Below are positions 37,155 to 45,462 of a stretch of 64,000 nt of DNA, piece by piece. The position numbers were made by a program, and so were the translations under genes. The DNA lies in the NCBI RefSeq assembly GCF_900101335.1, contig NZ_FNKA01000002.1:1-64000 (forward strand), in the 5' to 3' direction. The first letter of the stretch is position 1. Each line of letters begins with the position of its first letter. This DNA is from Quadrisphaera sp. DSM 44207 (GTDB lineage Bacteria; Actinomycetota; Actinomycetes; Actinomycetales; Quadrisphaeraceae). The notes under the pieces are model-generated. The model worked only from the letters and a program-made list of their open reading frames with translations, ran no database searches and was not told the origin of the DNA.

Positions 37155-38207
37155 ATGACGGGCAGCGGTGGAGGACCCAGCTGGGCGGGGCTGATCGCCC
37201 AGCTGATCGAGCGGCGGGACCTGACGGCGCAGCAGGCGGCGTGGGCGATGTCGCAGGTGATGGCGGGGGAGGCGAGCCCCGCGCGGGTGGCGGGGCTGCT
37301 GGTGGCGCTGCGCGCCAAGGGCGAGACGGTGCCGGAGCTGGCCGGGCTCGCCGACGCCATGCTCGAGCACGCCGTGCCCGTGCCCCTGCCGCCCGGGACG
37401 GGCCCGGCGGTGGACGTCGTCGGCACCGGCGGCGACCGCGCCGGGACGGTGAACATCTCCACGATGGCCGCGCTCGTGGTGGCGGGGGCCGGCTGCACCG
37501 TCGTCAAGCACGGCAACCGCGCGGCGTCCTCGCTGTGCGGCTCCGCCGACCTGCTCGAGGAGCTCGGCGTGCGCCTGGACCTGCCGCCCGCGCGCGTCGG
37601 CGAGCTGGTCGGGGAGGTCGGCATCACGTTCTGCTTCGCGCAGGTGTTCCACCCGGCGATGCGCCACGCGGCGGCGCCGCGCCGGGAGCTGGGCATCGCC
37701 ACGGCGTTCAACTTCCTCGGCCCGCTGACGAACCCGGCGCGCCCCGCCGCCTCGGCGATCGGCGTCGCGGACGCCCGCATGGCGCCCCTGGTGGCCGGCG
37801 TGCTCGCCGGGCGCGGCGCGCGCGCCCTCGTCTTCCGCGGCGACGACGGCCTCGACGAGCTGACGACCTCGACCGGCTCGCGCGTGTGGCGGGTGCGGGA
37901 CGGCGACGTCGCCGAGTCCGGGCTGCACCCGGACGACCTGGGGCTGCCGACGTCCCCGCTGGAGGCCCTGCGCGGCGGCGACGCGCCGCACAACGCGGGG
38001 GTGGCGCGGGCGCTGCTCGCCGGGCGGCGCGGGCCCGTGCGCGACGCGGTGCTCCTCAACGCCGCGGCGGCCCTGGCGGCGGCGTCCCCCGGCGGCGGAG
38101 GGCTCGTCGGCGACCTGCGCGCCGGCCTCGAGCGCGCCGCGCAAGCCCTGGACTCCGGTGCCGCGGCCGGCGTCCTGGAGCGCTGGGTGGCCGCGAGCCG
38201 CGCCTGA
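37155..38207 (+). CDS. trpD: Anthranilate phosphoribosyltransferase
   Basis: TrpD joins anthranilate and phosphoribosyl pyrophosphate in tryptophan synthesis. The 350-residue protein has [18 protein letters not shown] (pyrophosphate site), [20 protein letters not shown], and [12 protein letters not shown], the family landmarks. No other trp gene is in the window; an isolated trpD next to ctaE is usual in this phylum. ATG 37155 is divergent from ctaE, 56 bp apart. Confidence 0.96.
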   Translation: MTGSGGGPSWAGLIAQLIERRDLTAQQAAWAMSQVMAGEASPARVAGLLVALRAKGETVPELAGLADAMLEHAVPVPLPPGTGPAVDVVGTGGDRAGTVNISTMAALVVAGAGCTVVKHGNRAASSLCGSADLLEELGVRLDLPPARVGELVGEVGITFCFAQVFHPAMRHAAAPRRELGIATAFNFLGPLTNPARPAASAIGVADARMAPLVAGVLAGRGARALVFRGDDGLDELTTSTGSRVWRVRDGDVAESGLHPDDLGLPTSPLEALRGGDAPHNAGVARALLAGRRGPVRDAVLLNAAAALAAASPGGGGLVGDLRAGLERAAQALDSGAAAGVLERWVAASRA

Positions 38208-38223
38208 CCCGCGGCGGGCGGCC

Positions 38224-38293
38224 CGGTCCTCCGGGCTCGGTCCTCCGGGCTCGGTCCTCCGAGCCCGGTCCTCCGGGCTCAGTCCTCCAGGCC
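38224..38293. repeat. 14-nt tandem repeat, 5 copies, across the 3' end of the Lrp-type gene
   Basis: Units close to CGGTCCTCCGGGCT repeat between the convergent trpD and Lrp-type genes, the last copy overlapping the Lrp-type stop codon. GAGCCCGG and CCGGGCTC (38261-38280) also form an 8-bp hairpin with loop TCCT that could end both transcripts. Confidence 0.85.
38261..38280. terminator. Possible bidirectional terminator between trpD and the Lrp-type gene
   Basis: A perfect 8-bp stem with a 4-nt loop lies inside the 14-nt repeat array, between two convergent genes. Confidence 0.45.
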
Positions 38294-38560
38294 GAGGGCG
38301 AACGCGGCGTCGAGGTCGTGGCGCGAGTAGGCGCGGAAGGCCAGGTACGTGCGCGTGGCCCGCACGCCCGCGACCTTGCTGATCCGCTCGGCGATCACCT
38401 GCGCGAGCTGCTCGTGCTCGTGCACGCGCACCACGGCGACGAGGTCGGTGTCCCCCGTGACCGAGTAGACCTCGCTGACCCCGTCGAGCTCGGCGATGTC
38501 CGCGGCGGCCTCGGGGATGCGGTCGACGTCGGTGTTGACGTGCACGATGGCGGTGATCAC
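38279..38560 (-). CDS. Stand-alone Lrp/AsnC ligand-binding (RAM) domain protein
   Basis: The 93-residue protein is a complete RAM domain: VITAIVHVNTDVDRIPEAA at the start, DGVSEVYSVTGDTDLVAVVRV and VRATRTYLAFRAYS. No helix-turn-helix is present. Such proteins form oligomers that bind amino acids; they may act alone or pair with full-length regulators. GTG 38560 has AGGAGG 6 nt upstream and also overlaps the stop of the exonuclease gene as GTGA, so the two are probably translated together. The position near trpD hints at amino-acid sensing, but that is inference. Confidence 0.9.
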   Translation of the reverse strand: MITAIVHVNTDVDRIPEAAADIAELDGVSEVYSVTGDTDLVAVVRVHEHEQLAQVIAERISKVAGVRATRTYLAFRAYSRHDLDAAFALGLED

Positions 38561-40350
38561 CCGGCACCTCCTGCGTCTGCGGGCACGGGCCCGGCGAGCA
38601 CCGACCCTAGACCGTGCCCGGGGCCGTGGGCGCCGTCGCGGGCGCGGCCCGCGGCGCCGCGCACGGGGCAGCTCCACTCGCCCTCGACCGACACGAGCCG
38701 GACGCCGTCCTGCTCGAGCCAGCGCAGCACCTTCTCGGCCTCCTCAGGGGTGCCCGCGGGAGCCGGCAGCGGCGGTCGCGCGACGGCCTCCGCGGTCGCG
38801 CGCAGCGCCTCCAGGTGCGGTCGCGGGTCCGCGCCGGGGGCGCACGCCGCGCTCCCGGCGAGCCGGCCGTAGCGGACGACGACCAGCTCCCACCCGCCGT
38901 CCGCGGTGCGGCGCGCGGCCGCCAGCTCCGGCGCGGCGGCCAGCGGCGCGAGGCGCTGGGTGCGCGCGGCGGCCCGCAGGAAGGCGGTCGAGCGGTCGCG
39001 CACGGCGGCGGCCTCCTCGTAGCGCTCCGCCTCGGCCAGGCGCGCCAGCCGGGCGCTGGAGGCGCTCAGCACGGGCTCGGGGTCGGCGAGCACGGCGGCG
39101 CGCACCGCCTCCACCACCCGCGCGTACTCCGCGGCGGACTGGGCGCCCGTGCACGGCGCGCCGCACCGGCCCATCTCCGCCAGCACGCAGGCGGCGGCCG
39201 AGGGGGAGGGGCGCAGGGGCAGCCGGCCGGTGCACTGGCGCAGCGCGAAGGCGCCGTGCAGCGCCGCCACGGCGGCCTCGGCGGCCGACCGGGTGGAGAA
39301 GGGGCCGAGGTAGGCGGCCCCGGCCGCCGCGTCGTCGCGCACCTGGTGCACCACCGACAGGCGCGGGAACGGTTCGGCGGTGAGCTTGACCCAGGGCGCC
39401 CGGTCGGGGCGGCGGGAGCGGCGGTTGTAGCGCGGGTCGTGCTCGGCGATCAGGCGCAGCTCGCGGACGGCGGCCTCCAGCGGCGTCGCGCACACCACGG
39501 GTGTCACCCGCGCGGCGAGCGCGACCATCTCCGCCATGCGCGAGCGCCGCTCGGAGGCGGTGAAGTAGCTGCGCACCCGCGCCCGCAGGTCGCCGCTGGT
39601 GCCGACGTAGAGCACGCGGCCCTCGGCGTCGGAGAACAGGTAGACCCCCGGGGCGGACGGCACGCCGTCGGCGAGGTGGCGCTTGCGGCGCAGCTGCTCG
39701 GGCACGCGGGCGCTGTAGGTGGCCAGCTCCTCCAGCGTGGTCACGCCCAGGCCGCCGACGCGGGCCAGCAGCGCGTGCAGCACGTCCACGGTGGCGCGCG
39801 CGTCGTCCAGCGCGCGGTGCGTGGGCGCCGTCGACGCCCCGAAGTGGCGCGCGAGCGTGGACAGCTTGTGGTTGCGCACCTCGTCGCGGCCGAGGACCTG
39901 CCGCGACAGGCGCACGGTGTCGACCACCTGCGGGCGCGGCCACGTCGTGCCCGTGCGCTCGCACGCGGCGACGAGGAAGCCGACGTCGAAGGGCGCGTTG
40001 TGGGCGACCAGCACGCAGCCGCGCGCGAACTCGAGGAAGGTGGGCAGCACGGCCCCGATGCGCGGGGCGGTGGCCACCATCGCGTCCGTGATGCCGGTCA
40101 GGACGGCGATGGCGGCGGGGATGGCCTGCTCGGGGCGCACGAGGGTGCTCATCTCCCCGACCACCCGCCCTCCGCGGACCTTGACCGCGCCCAGCTCGGT
40201 GATGCCGCAGCTGGTGGCCGAGGCCCCCGTCGTCTCCAGGTCGACGACGACGAAGGTGACCTCTGACAGGGGCGTGCCGAGCTCGTCGAGAGTGCCCTGG
40301 ACGAGCTCCGGCGCGGGGGAAGGGGCCCGACGGGCCGCCGCGGGAGCCAT
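38557..40350 (-). CDS. DEDDh exonuclease fused to UvrC-like GIY-YIG domain
   Basis: The 597-residue protein fuses two nuclease modules. Residues about 30-200 are a DnaQ-type 3'-5' exonuclease with VVVDLETTGA, AHNAPFDVGFL and HRALDDARAT. Residues about 235-320 are a GIY-YIG domain (GVYLFSDAEGRVLYVGTSG) like UvrC, followed by CVLAEMGRCGAPCTG with several Cys and a UVR-like helix. The fusion is known in actinobacteria (the mycobacterial counterpart is next to trpD) and is thought to act in DNA repair, role unproven. TAGCGT 7 nt before ATG 40350 supports the start. Confidence 0.9.
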   Translation of the reverse strand: MAPAAARRAPSPAPELVQGTLDELGTPLSEVTFVVVDLETTGASATSCGITELGAVKVRGGRVVGEMSTLVRPEQAIPAAIAVLTGITDAMVATAPRIGAVLPTFLEFARGCVLVAHNAPFDVGFLVAACERTGTTWPRPQVVDTVRLSRQVLGRDEVRNHKLSTLARHFGASTAPTHRALDDARATVDVLHALLARVGGLGVTTLEELATYSARVPEQLRRKRHLADGVPSAPGVYLFSDAEGRVLYVGTSGDLRARVRSYFTASERRSRMAEMVALAARVTPVVCATPLEAAVRELRLIAEHDPRYNRRSRRPDRAPWVKLTAEPFPRLSVVHQVRDDAAAGAAYLGPFSTRSAAEAAVAALHGAFALRQCTGRLPLRPSPSAAACVLAEMGRCGAPCTGAQSAAEYARVVEAVRAAVLADPEPVLSASSARLARLAEAERYEEAAAVRDRSTAFLRAAARTQRLAPLAAAPELAAARRTADGGWELVVVRYGRLAGSAACAPGADPRPHLEALRATAEAVARPPLPAPAGTPEEAEKVLRWLEQDGVRLVSVEGEWSCPVRGAAGRARDGAHGPGHGLGSVLAGPVPADAGGAG

Positions 40351-40357
40351 GGCGCGG

Positions 40358-40363
40358 ACGCTA
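40358..40363 (-). promoter_or_regulatory. -10 element of the exonuclease gene
   Basis: Minus-strand TAGCGT, 7 nt, ATG 40350. Confidence 0.5.
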
Positions 40364-40454
40364 GGCGCCGGCACCGACAGCCGGCGGCGCCGTCCCGCCC
40401 TCCGGCCGCCCGCTGCGGCCCGTCGCTGCGGTCCGTCCTGTCGGACCCCGTCCC

Positions 40455-40460
40455 TAGCGT
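40455..40460 (+). promoter_or_regulatory. -10 element of the zinc-knuckle protein gene
   Basis: TAGCGT lies 47 nt before GTG 40508, which has its own GGGGAGGT ribosome site. Confidence 0.4.
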
Positions 40461-40507
40461 CCTGCCCGTCCCGCCGGAGGTGCCGGTGGCGGCAGGGGAG
40501 GTGCGTC

Positions 40508-40732
40508 GTGCTGGTCGACTGCGACACCTGCGAGGTCCGCGGCGCCGCGTGCTCGGACTGCGTCGTGACCGTCCTCCTGGGCGTGCCCGCGCCGGCGCGG
40601 GCGGTGCGGCTGGACGACGGCGAGCGCGCCGCCCTCGGCGTGCTCGCCTCCTCCGGGCTCGTCCCGCCGCTGCGGCTGGTCCCCGCTGCCTACGATGGCG
40701 GCCGTGACAGCGGTGCCCCCCGCGCCGGCTGA
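40508..40732 (+). CDS. Small conserved zinc-knuckle-like protein
   Basis: The 74-residue protein begins VLVDCDTCEVRGAACSDC: two CxxC pairs six residues apart, a likely zinc or metal site. The rest (LDDGERAALGVLASSGLVPPLRLVP) is a conserved C-terminal stretch that I recognise from other actinobacteria next to cell-wall genes, function unknown. GTG 40508 has GGGGAGG upstream. Its 3' end overlaps the start of the metallopeptidase gene by 29 bp. Confidence 0.75.
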   Translation: MLVDCDTCEVRGAACSDCVVTVLLGVPAPARAVRLDDGERAALGVLASSGLVPPLRLVPAAYDGGRDSGAPRAG

Positions 40733-42302
40733 CCACCCGGCCCCCTCCACCGGGAGCACCGGCCGGCACCGCGCGCAGCTGCCGGGGTCCCGCACCCGTC
40801 CGCGTCCCGGCGGGCCCGCGGGCCGGCGCACCGGCAGGCACCGGGCGCGGCCGTCCCGCCGTCCCTCCGCCGCGCTCGCCGCGGTGCTGGCGCTCCTGCT
40901 CGGCGCCGGGCTGTGGGCCGGCGCCGGTCCGCGAGCGGCGCCGGCGCCGCGGCAGGTGGCCGCGGCCTCGTGGCCGGCCGCCGAGGGCGACGCGGCCGGG
41001 TCGGCGCTGCCGCCGGCGGCCGACGAGCGCGGCGCGGCGCTGCAGGCGCTGCTCGCCGAGCGCGCCGCGGCGCTGCTGGCGCGCGACCGCGAGGGCTGGC
41101 TCGAGGCCGTCGACGCCGGGCTCGCCGCCGACTACGCGCAGCGCCAGGCGCAGGTGTTCGACCGGCTGGCCGCCGTGCCGCTGGAGTCCTGGAGCTGGGC
41201 GCACCAGGGCACCGGGCCCGAGCTGCCGCCGCAGCGGCGGGCGGCGCTGCCGGCGGGCAGCTGGGTGGCGCGCGTCGTCCTCTCCTACCGGCTCCAGGGC
41301 GCCGGGGCGGGTGAGGTGCGCCGCGAGCAGCACCTGACGGTGGTGCCGCGCGGCGGCGGCTGGGCGCTGGCGGGGGACGCCGACGGCACCACCGACCCGG
41401 ACCTGTGGGACCTCGGCGACGTGACGGCGGTGCGCACGCCGCGGGCGCTGCTCGTCGGCACCGCGGACCCCGCCGTGCTCAGGGCGCGCGCGCCCCTGGT
41501 GGCCGAGGCCGCCGAGCGGGTGGACCGGGTGTGGGGCACGGCGTGGCCGCGCACCACGGTCGTGGAGGTGCCCGCCACGCAGGAGCAGCTCGCGCGCCTG
41601 CTGGGGCGCGCCGACGCCGCGGGGCTGGAGCAGATCGCCGCCGTGACGACCGGCGGCGCGCCCGGGGCGGCGGCCGGCGGGCGCGCGGACCGGGTGCTGC
41701 TCAACCCCGGGGCCTTCGACGCGCTGGTCCCCGAGGGCCAGCGCGTGGTCCTCGCCCACGAGCTGGCGCACGTGGCGACCCGCTCGACGGCGACGCGGCC
41801 GGTGCCGGTGTGGCTGAGCGAGGGCTTCGCCGACTGGGTGGCCTACGAGGGCAGCGGGCTGCCGCCCGAGGTGGTGGCGGCGGAGCTGCTCGCGGAGGTG
41901 CGCGCGGGGCGGGCCCCGCAGGACCTGCCCGGGGAGGAGGACTTCGACCCCGCCGGCGGCCGGCTGGCCCGCGCCTACGCCGGCGCGTGGCTGGCGGCCG
42001 ACCTCGTGGCCGAGCGCTCCGGCGGGGCCGCTCTGGTGCGGCTGTACCGCGCGGCGTCCGCGGACGCCGCGGTCCAGGGCGGTGCGCAGGCCCAGGGCGG
42101 TGCGCAGGCCCAGGGCGGTGCGCAGGCCCAGGGCGGTGCGCAGGCGCCGGACGCCGCGCACGAGCTCGCCCCTCCCGGCAGCGCGGAGCGGGAGCGCGCG
42201 GCCGAGGCGCACGCGCAGGAGGCGCTGGGCGAGGTGCTGGGCACCGACCGGGAGGCCCTCGTGCGCGACTGGCGGGCGCGCCTGCAGGAGCTGGCCGCCT
42301 GA
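40704..42302 (+). CDS. Membrane-anchored or secreted zinc metallopeptidase (gluzincin, MA-like)
   Basis: The 532-residue protein has a Pro/Arg-rich cytoplasmic start, one helix (AALAAVLALLLGAGLW), and an outer region. Residues about 95-230 resemble an NTF2-like domain. The peptidase domain has VVLAHELAHVATRS (HEXXH) and, 18 residues after the second His, the third ligand Glu in WLSEGFADWVAY. A QGGAQA repeat (18 nt, 4 copies) interrupts the C-terminal part. GTG 40704 is chosen because TACGAT lies 7 nt before it, matching other genes here; ATG 40695 is possible. It lies immediately before the mannosyltransferase. Confidence 0.83.
   Translation: MTAVPPAPADHPAPSTGSTGRHRAQLPGSRTRPRPGGPAGRRTGRHRARPSRRPSAALAAVLALLLGAGLWAGAGPRAAPAPRQVAAASWPAAEGDAAGSALPPAADERGAALQALLAERAAALLARDREGWLEAVDAGLAADYAQRQAQVFDRLAAVPLESWSWAHQGTGPELPPQRRAALPAGSWVARVVLSYRLQGAGAGEVRREQHLTVVPRGGGWALAGDADGTTDPDLWDLGDVTAVRTPRALLVGTADPAVLRARAPLVAEAAERVDRVWGTAWPRTTVVEVPATQEQLARLLGRADAAGLEQIAAVTTGGAPGAAAGGRADRVLLNPGAFDALVPEGQRVVLAHELAHVATRSTATRPVPVWLSEGFADWVAYEGSGLPPEVVAAELLAEVRAGRAPQDLPGEEDFDPAGGRLARAYAGAWLAADLVAERSGGAALVRLYRAASADAAVQGGAQAQGGAQAQGGAQAQGGAQAPDAAHELAPPGSAERERAAEAHAQEALGEVLGTDREALVRDWRARLQELAA
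42075..42146 (+). repeat. 18-nt tandem repeat, 4 copies, inside the metallopeptidase gene
   Basis: The unit CAGGGCGGTGCGCAGGCC repeats in frame (QGGAQA), with only the last base of copy four changed. Confidence 0.95.
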
Positions 42303-42312
42303 GCGGCGTCCG

Positions 42313-42318
42313 TACAGT
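42313..42318 (+). promoter_or_regulatory. -10 element of the mannosyltransferase gene
   Basis: TACAGT, 6 nt, GTG 42325. Confidence 0.5.
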
Positions 42319-42324
42319 GGTGCC

Positions 42325-43494
42325 GTGGTGCCCGCAGCGCCGGCCGCAGGCCGCACCCTCGTGGTCACCAACGACTTCCCGCCCCGCCCGGGCGGCATCG
42401 AGTCCTTCGTGCTGGCGATGACGACGCTCGCCCCGCCCGGCAGCGTCGTCGTCCACGCCTCCCGCCAGGACGGCGACGCCGCCTTCGACGCGACGCTGCC
42501 CTTCCCGGTGGTGCGCGACCCGACCCGGGTGCTGCTGCCGACGCCCGCCACCGCCGCCCGGGTCGCCGCGACGGCGCGGGCGCACGGCTGCGACCGGGCC
42601 TGGTTCGGCGCCGCGGCCCCCCTGGGGCTGATGGCCCCCGCGCTGCGGCGCGCCGGCGTGGCGCGCACCGTGGCCACCACGCACGGGCACGAGGTGTGGT
42701 GGGCCGCCGTGCCGGGCGCGCGCCGCCTGCTGCGCGCGGTCGCCGAGCGCAACGACGTCCTGACCTACCTCGTCGAGCACACCCGCCGGCGCATCGCCGC
42801 CGCGCTGCCGGAGCACCTGCGCCCGCGCATGGTGCCGCTGGTGCCGGGCGTGGACGACGCGGTGTTCCGGCCCGGGTGCGGCGGTGAGCAGGTGCGCGCG
42901 CGGCTCGGCCTCGGGCGGCGCCCGGTCGTGGTGTGCGTCTCGCGCGTGGTGGCGCGCAAGGGCCAGGACGTGCTGGTGCGGGCCCTGCCGCGCGTGCTCT
43001 CGCGCGCCCCCGACGCGGTGCTGCTGCTGGTCGGCGACGGGCCGCACCGCCCCGCCGTGGAGCGCGAGGTGCGGCGCCTGGGCCTGGAGCGGCACGTGGT
43101 GCTCACCGGCCGCGTGCCCGCGCAGGAGCTGCCGGCCCACTACGACGCCGGCGACGTCTTCTGCATGCCCAGCCGCGACCGCCTCGGCGGGCTGGAGACC
43201 GAGGGCCTGGGCATCTGCTACCTGGAGGCGGCCGCCACGGGGCTGCCCGTGGTCGCCGGGCGCTCCGGCGGCGCCCCGGAGGCGGTCCGGGACGGCGAGA
43301 CGGGCCTCGTCGTGGACGGCACCGACCCCGTCGCCGTGGCCGACGGGCTCGCGGGCCTGCTCGCCGACCCGGACCGGGCGCGGGCGATGGGCGAGCGCGG
43401 CCGGGCGTGGGTGGCGCAGCGGTGGCGCTGGCGGCACCAGGCCGACCGGCTGCAGCAGCTGCTCGCCCCGGGAGCACCGGCTCAGCCGGCGTAG
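42325..43494 (+). CDS. GT4 glycosyltransferase, PimB-like mannosyltransferase
   Basis: This is a cytoplasmic-face GT-B enzyme of 389 residues. TLVVTNDFPPRPGGIESFVL is the N-terminal signature shared with PimB, which adds mannose to phosphatidylinositol monomannoside. VVCVSRVVARKGQDVLVRAL and ESMF-like FCMPSRDRLGGLETEGLGI, then YLEAAATGLPVVAGRSGG, form the GDP-sugar-binding half (E-x7-E type motif). The context (acyl-CoA ligase, acyltransferase, PgsA further on) matches envelope lipid synthesis and the mycobacterial pimB region. Exact acceptor is inferred. It overlaps the ligase gene tail to tail by 13 bp. Confidence 0.88.
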   Translation: MVPAAPAAGRTLVVTNDFPPRPGGIESFVLAMTTLAPPGSVVVHASRQDGDAAFDATLPFPVVRDPTRVLLPTPATAARVAATARAHGCDRAWFGAAAPLGLMAPALRRAGVARTVATTHGHEVWWAAVPGARRLLRAVAERNDVLTYLVEHTRRRIAAALPEHLRPRMVPLVPGVDDAVFRPGCGGEQVRARLGLGRRPVVVCVSRVVARKGQDVLVRALPRVLSRAPDAVLLLVGDGPHRPAVEREVRRLGLERHVVLTGRVPAQELPAHYDAGDVFCMPSRDRLGGLETEGLGICYLEAAATGLPVVAGRSGGAPEAVRDGETGLVVDGTDPVAVADGLAGLLADPDRARAMGERGRAWVAQRWRWRHQADRLQQLLAPGAPAQPA

Positions 43495-45272
43495 ATCTCC
43501 TCCACGCGCGGCGCGTAGTCGCGGGCGATGACGGAGCGCTTGAGCTTCATCGAGGGCGTCAGGTGACCGCCCTCCTCCGTGAAGTCGGTGTCGAGGACGA
43601 CGAACTTGCGGATCGACTCGGCCCGCGAGACGGCCGTGTTCGCGGTGTCCACGGCGCGCTGGACCTCGGCGAGCACGTCGGGGTCCTGCGCGGCCTGCGC
43701 GACCGTCATCTCCGGCTTGCCGTGGTTCCTCAGCCACGCGGGCAGCATGTCGGCGTCGAGGGTGACCAGGGCCGCCACGAACGGGCGCTGGTCGCCGACG
43801 ACGATGGTCTGGCTGATCAGCGGGTGCGCGCGCAGCTGGTCCTCGAGCACCGCGGGCGCCACGTTCTTCCCGCCCGCCGTGACGATGATCTCCTTCTTGC
43901 GGCCGGTGATCGTCAGGTTGCCCTCGTCGTCCAGGACGCCGAGGTCGCCCGTGCGGAACCACGGGCCCTCCATCGCGGCGGCGGTCGCCGCCGGGTCGTT
44001 CCAGTAGCCGGTGAAGACGTGCGGGCCGGCGACGAGGACCTCCCCGTCGTCCGCGACGCGCACCGAGCAGCCGGGCAGCGGCGGGCCGACCGTGCCGATC
44101 CTCAGGCTCCCCGGCAGGGTGACGCAGGTCGGCGCGGTGGTCTCGGTCAGCCCGTAGCCCTGCAGCACCACGATCCCGGCGCCGCGGAAGAAGTGGCCCA
44201 GGCGCTCGCCGAGGGGCGCGCTGCCGGACACGGCGTACTGCGCGCGCCCGCCGAGGGCGGCGCGCAGCCGCGAGTACACGAGCCGGTCGAACAGCGCGTG
44301 CTGGGCGCGCAGGCCCAGGCCCGGCCCGCCGTCGTCCAGCGCCCGGCTGTACCGCTCGGCGACCTGCGCGGCGCGGGCGAAGACCCGGCCGCGGCCGGAG
44401 GCGATCGCCTTCTGCTCGGCGCCGTTGTAGACCTTCTCGAAGACCCGGGGGACGGCGAGCAGGAACGTCGGGCGGAACGTGGCGAGGTCCGTGGTGAGGT
44501 TCTTGATGTCGGCGGCGTGGCCGAGGGTGACCGGGCTGGCCAGGCACAGCACCTGGATGAACTGGCCGAACACGTGCGCCAGCGGCAGGAACAGCAGCGT
44601 CGAGGCGCCCTCGGCGGAGAAGACCTCGGGCACGGCGTGGATGGCGTTCTTCGACAGCACGACGAAGTTGGCGTGGGTGAGCTGGCAGCCCTTCGGCCGC
44701 CCCGTCGTCCCGGACGTGTAGATGATCGTCGCCAGGTCGTCGCCGCGGGCCCCGCGACGGCGCGCCTGCAGCTCCTCGTCGCCGGCGGCGGCGCCCTCGG
44801 CGGCCAGGCGCTCCAGGTCGCCGTCCTCGATGCTCCACACCGAGCGCAGCTGCGGGAGGTCCCCGCGCACCCCGGCGACCAGCTGCGCGTGCCGCGCGCC
44901 CTCGACGACGCAGCCCACGGCGCCGGAGTCGGAGAGGATCCAGCGGGCCTGCTCGGCGGAGGAGGTCTCGTAGACGGGGACGGAGACGGCCCCGGCGAAC
45001 CAGATCGCGACGTCCGCGAGGGTCCACTCGTAGCGGGTGCGGGCCAGCAGGCCGACGCGGTCGCCGCGCTGCACGCCCGCCGCCACCAGGCCCTTCGCGA
45101 GCGCGGTGACCTCCTCGAGGAACGCGGCGGCGCTCACGTCGACCCACGCCCCGTCGCGCCAGCGCCGGTAGAGGGGCTGCTGCGGGTCCCGCCGGGCGGC
45201 GTCCAGGACCAGGTCCGGGATGGTGGTGGCCGGGTCCACCCGGACGGCGAGGGGGACGGCGTGCTCGGACAC
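43482..45272 (-). CDS. Long-chain fatty-acid-CoA ligase (FadD15-like AMP-binding enzyme)
   Basis: This ANL-superfamily enzyme activates fatty acids to acyl-CoA through acyl-AMP. The 596-residue protein has the P-loop IIYTSGTTGRPKGCQLTH, LQGYGLTETTAPTC, WFRTGDLGVLDDEGNL and the C-terminal catalytic lysine region LTPSMKLKRSVI. It belongs to the long-chain branch with the LFLPLAHVFGQ segment. GTG 45272 has AGAGGAG 6 nt upstream and a TAGGCT -10 element at 45320-45325. It is divergent from the ROK pair, as in other actinobacteria. Confidence 0.95.
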   Translation of the reverse strand: MSEHAVPLAVRVDPATTIPDLVLDAARRDPQQPLYRRWRDGAWVDVSAAAFLEEVTALAKGLVAAGVQRGDRVGLLARTRYEWTLADVAIWFAGAVSVPVYETSSAEQARWILSDSGAVGCVVEGARHAQLVAGVRGDLPQLRSVWSIEDGDLERLAAEGAAAGDEELQARRRGARGDDLATIIYTSGTTGRPKGCQLTHANFVVLSKNAIHAVPEVFSAEGASTLLFLPLAHVFGQFIQVLCLASPVTLGHAADIKNLTTDLATFRPTFLLAVPRVFEKVYNGAEQKAIASGRGRVFARAAQVAERYSRALDDGGPGLGLRAQHALFDRLVYSRLRAALGGRAQYAVSGSAPLGERLGHFFRGAGIVVLQGYGLTETTAPTCVTLPGSLRIGTVGPPLPGCSVRVADDGEVLVAGPHVFTGYWNDPAATAAAMEGPWFRTGDLGVLDDEGNLTITGRKKEIIVTAGGKNVAPAVLEDQLRAHPLISQTIVVGDQRPFVAALVTLDADMLPAWLRNHGKPEMTVAQAAQDPDVLAEVQRAVDTANTAVSRAESIRKFVVLDTDFTEEGGHLTPSMKLKRSVIARDYAPRVEEIYAG

Positions 45273-45400
45273 GGCTGCTCCTCTGGCTCGGCGCCACGGC
45301 GCTGCGGCGGAGGAGGACGAGCCTATCGGGACGGCCGCTCGCGGGGGTGCAGGATCGCCCGCACGGCGGCACCGCGGTGCGGGCCCGGCGGGGCCGCCGA

Positions 45401-45406
45401 TAGCCT
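45401..45406 (+). promoter_or_regulatory. -10 element of the ROK operon
   Basis: TAGCCT about 57 nt before GTG 45463. The leader carries a GGGAGGAGGAGG ribosome site. Confidence 0.45.
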
Positions 45407-45462
45407 CCCCGGCTGGCGCCGCGCTCCGGGCGCGGCCCGGAGCGGGAGGAGGAGGCGGCAGC

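Noticed and set aside
42075-42146. Four 18-nt units that look like a small CRISPR-type array
   Set aside because: The units abut with no spacers, keep the reading frame of a metallopeptidase and encode QGGAQA; this is a coding tandem repeat.
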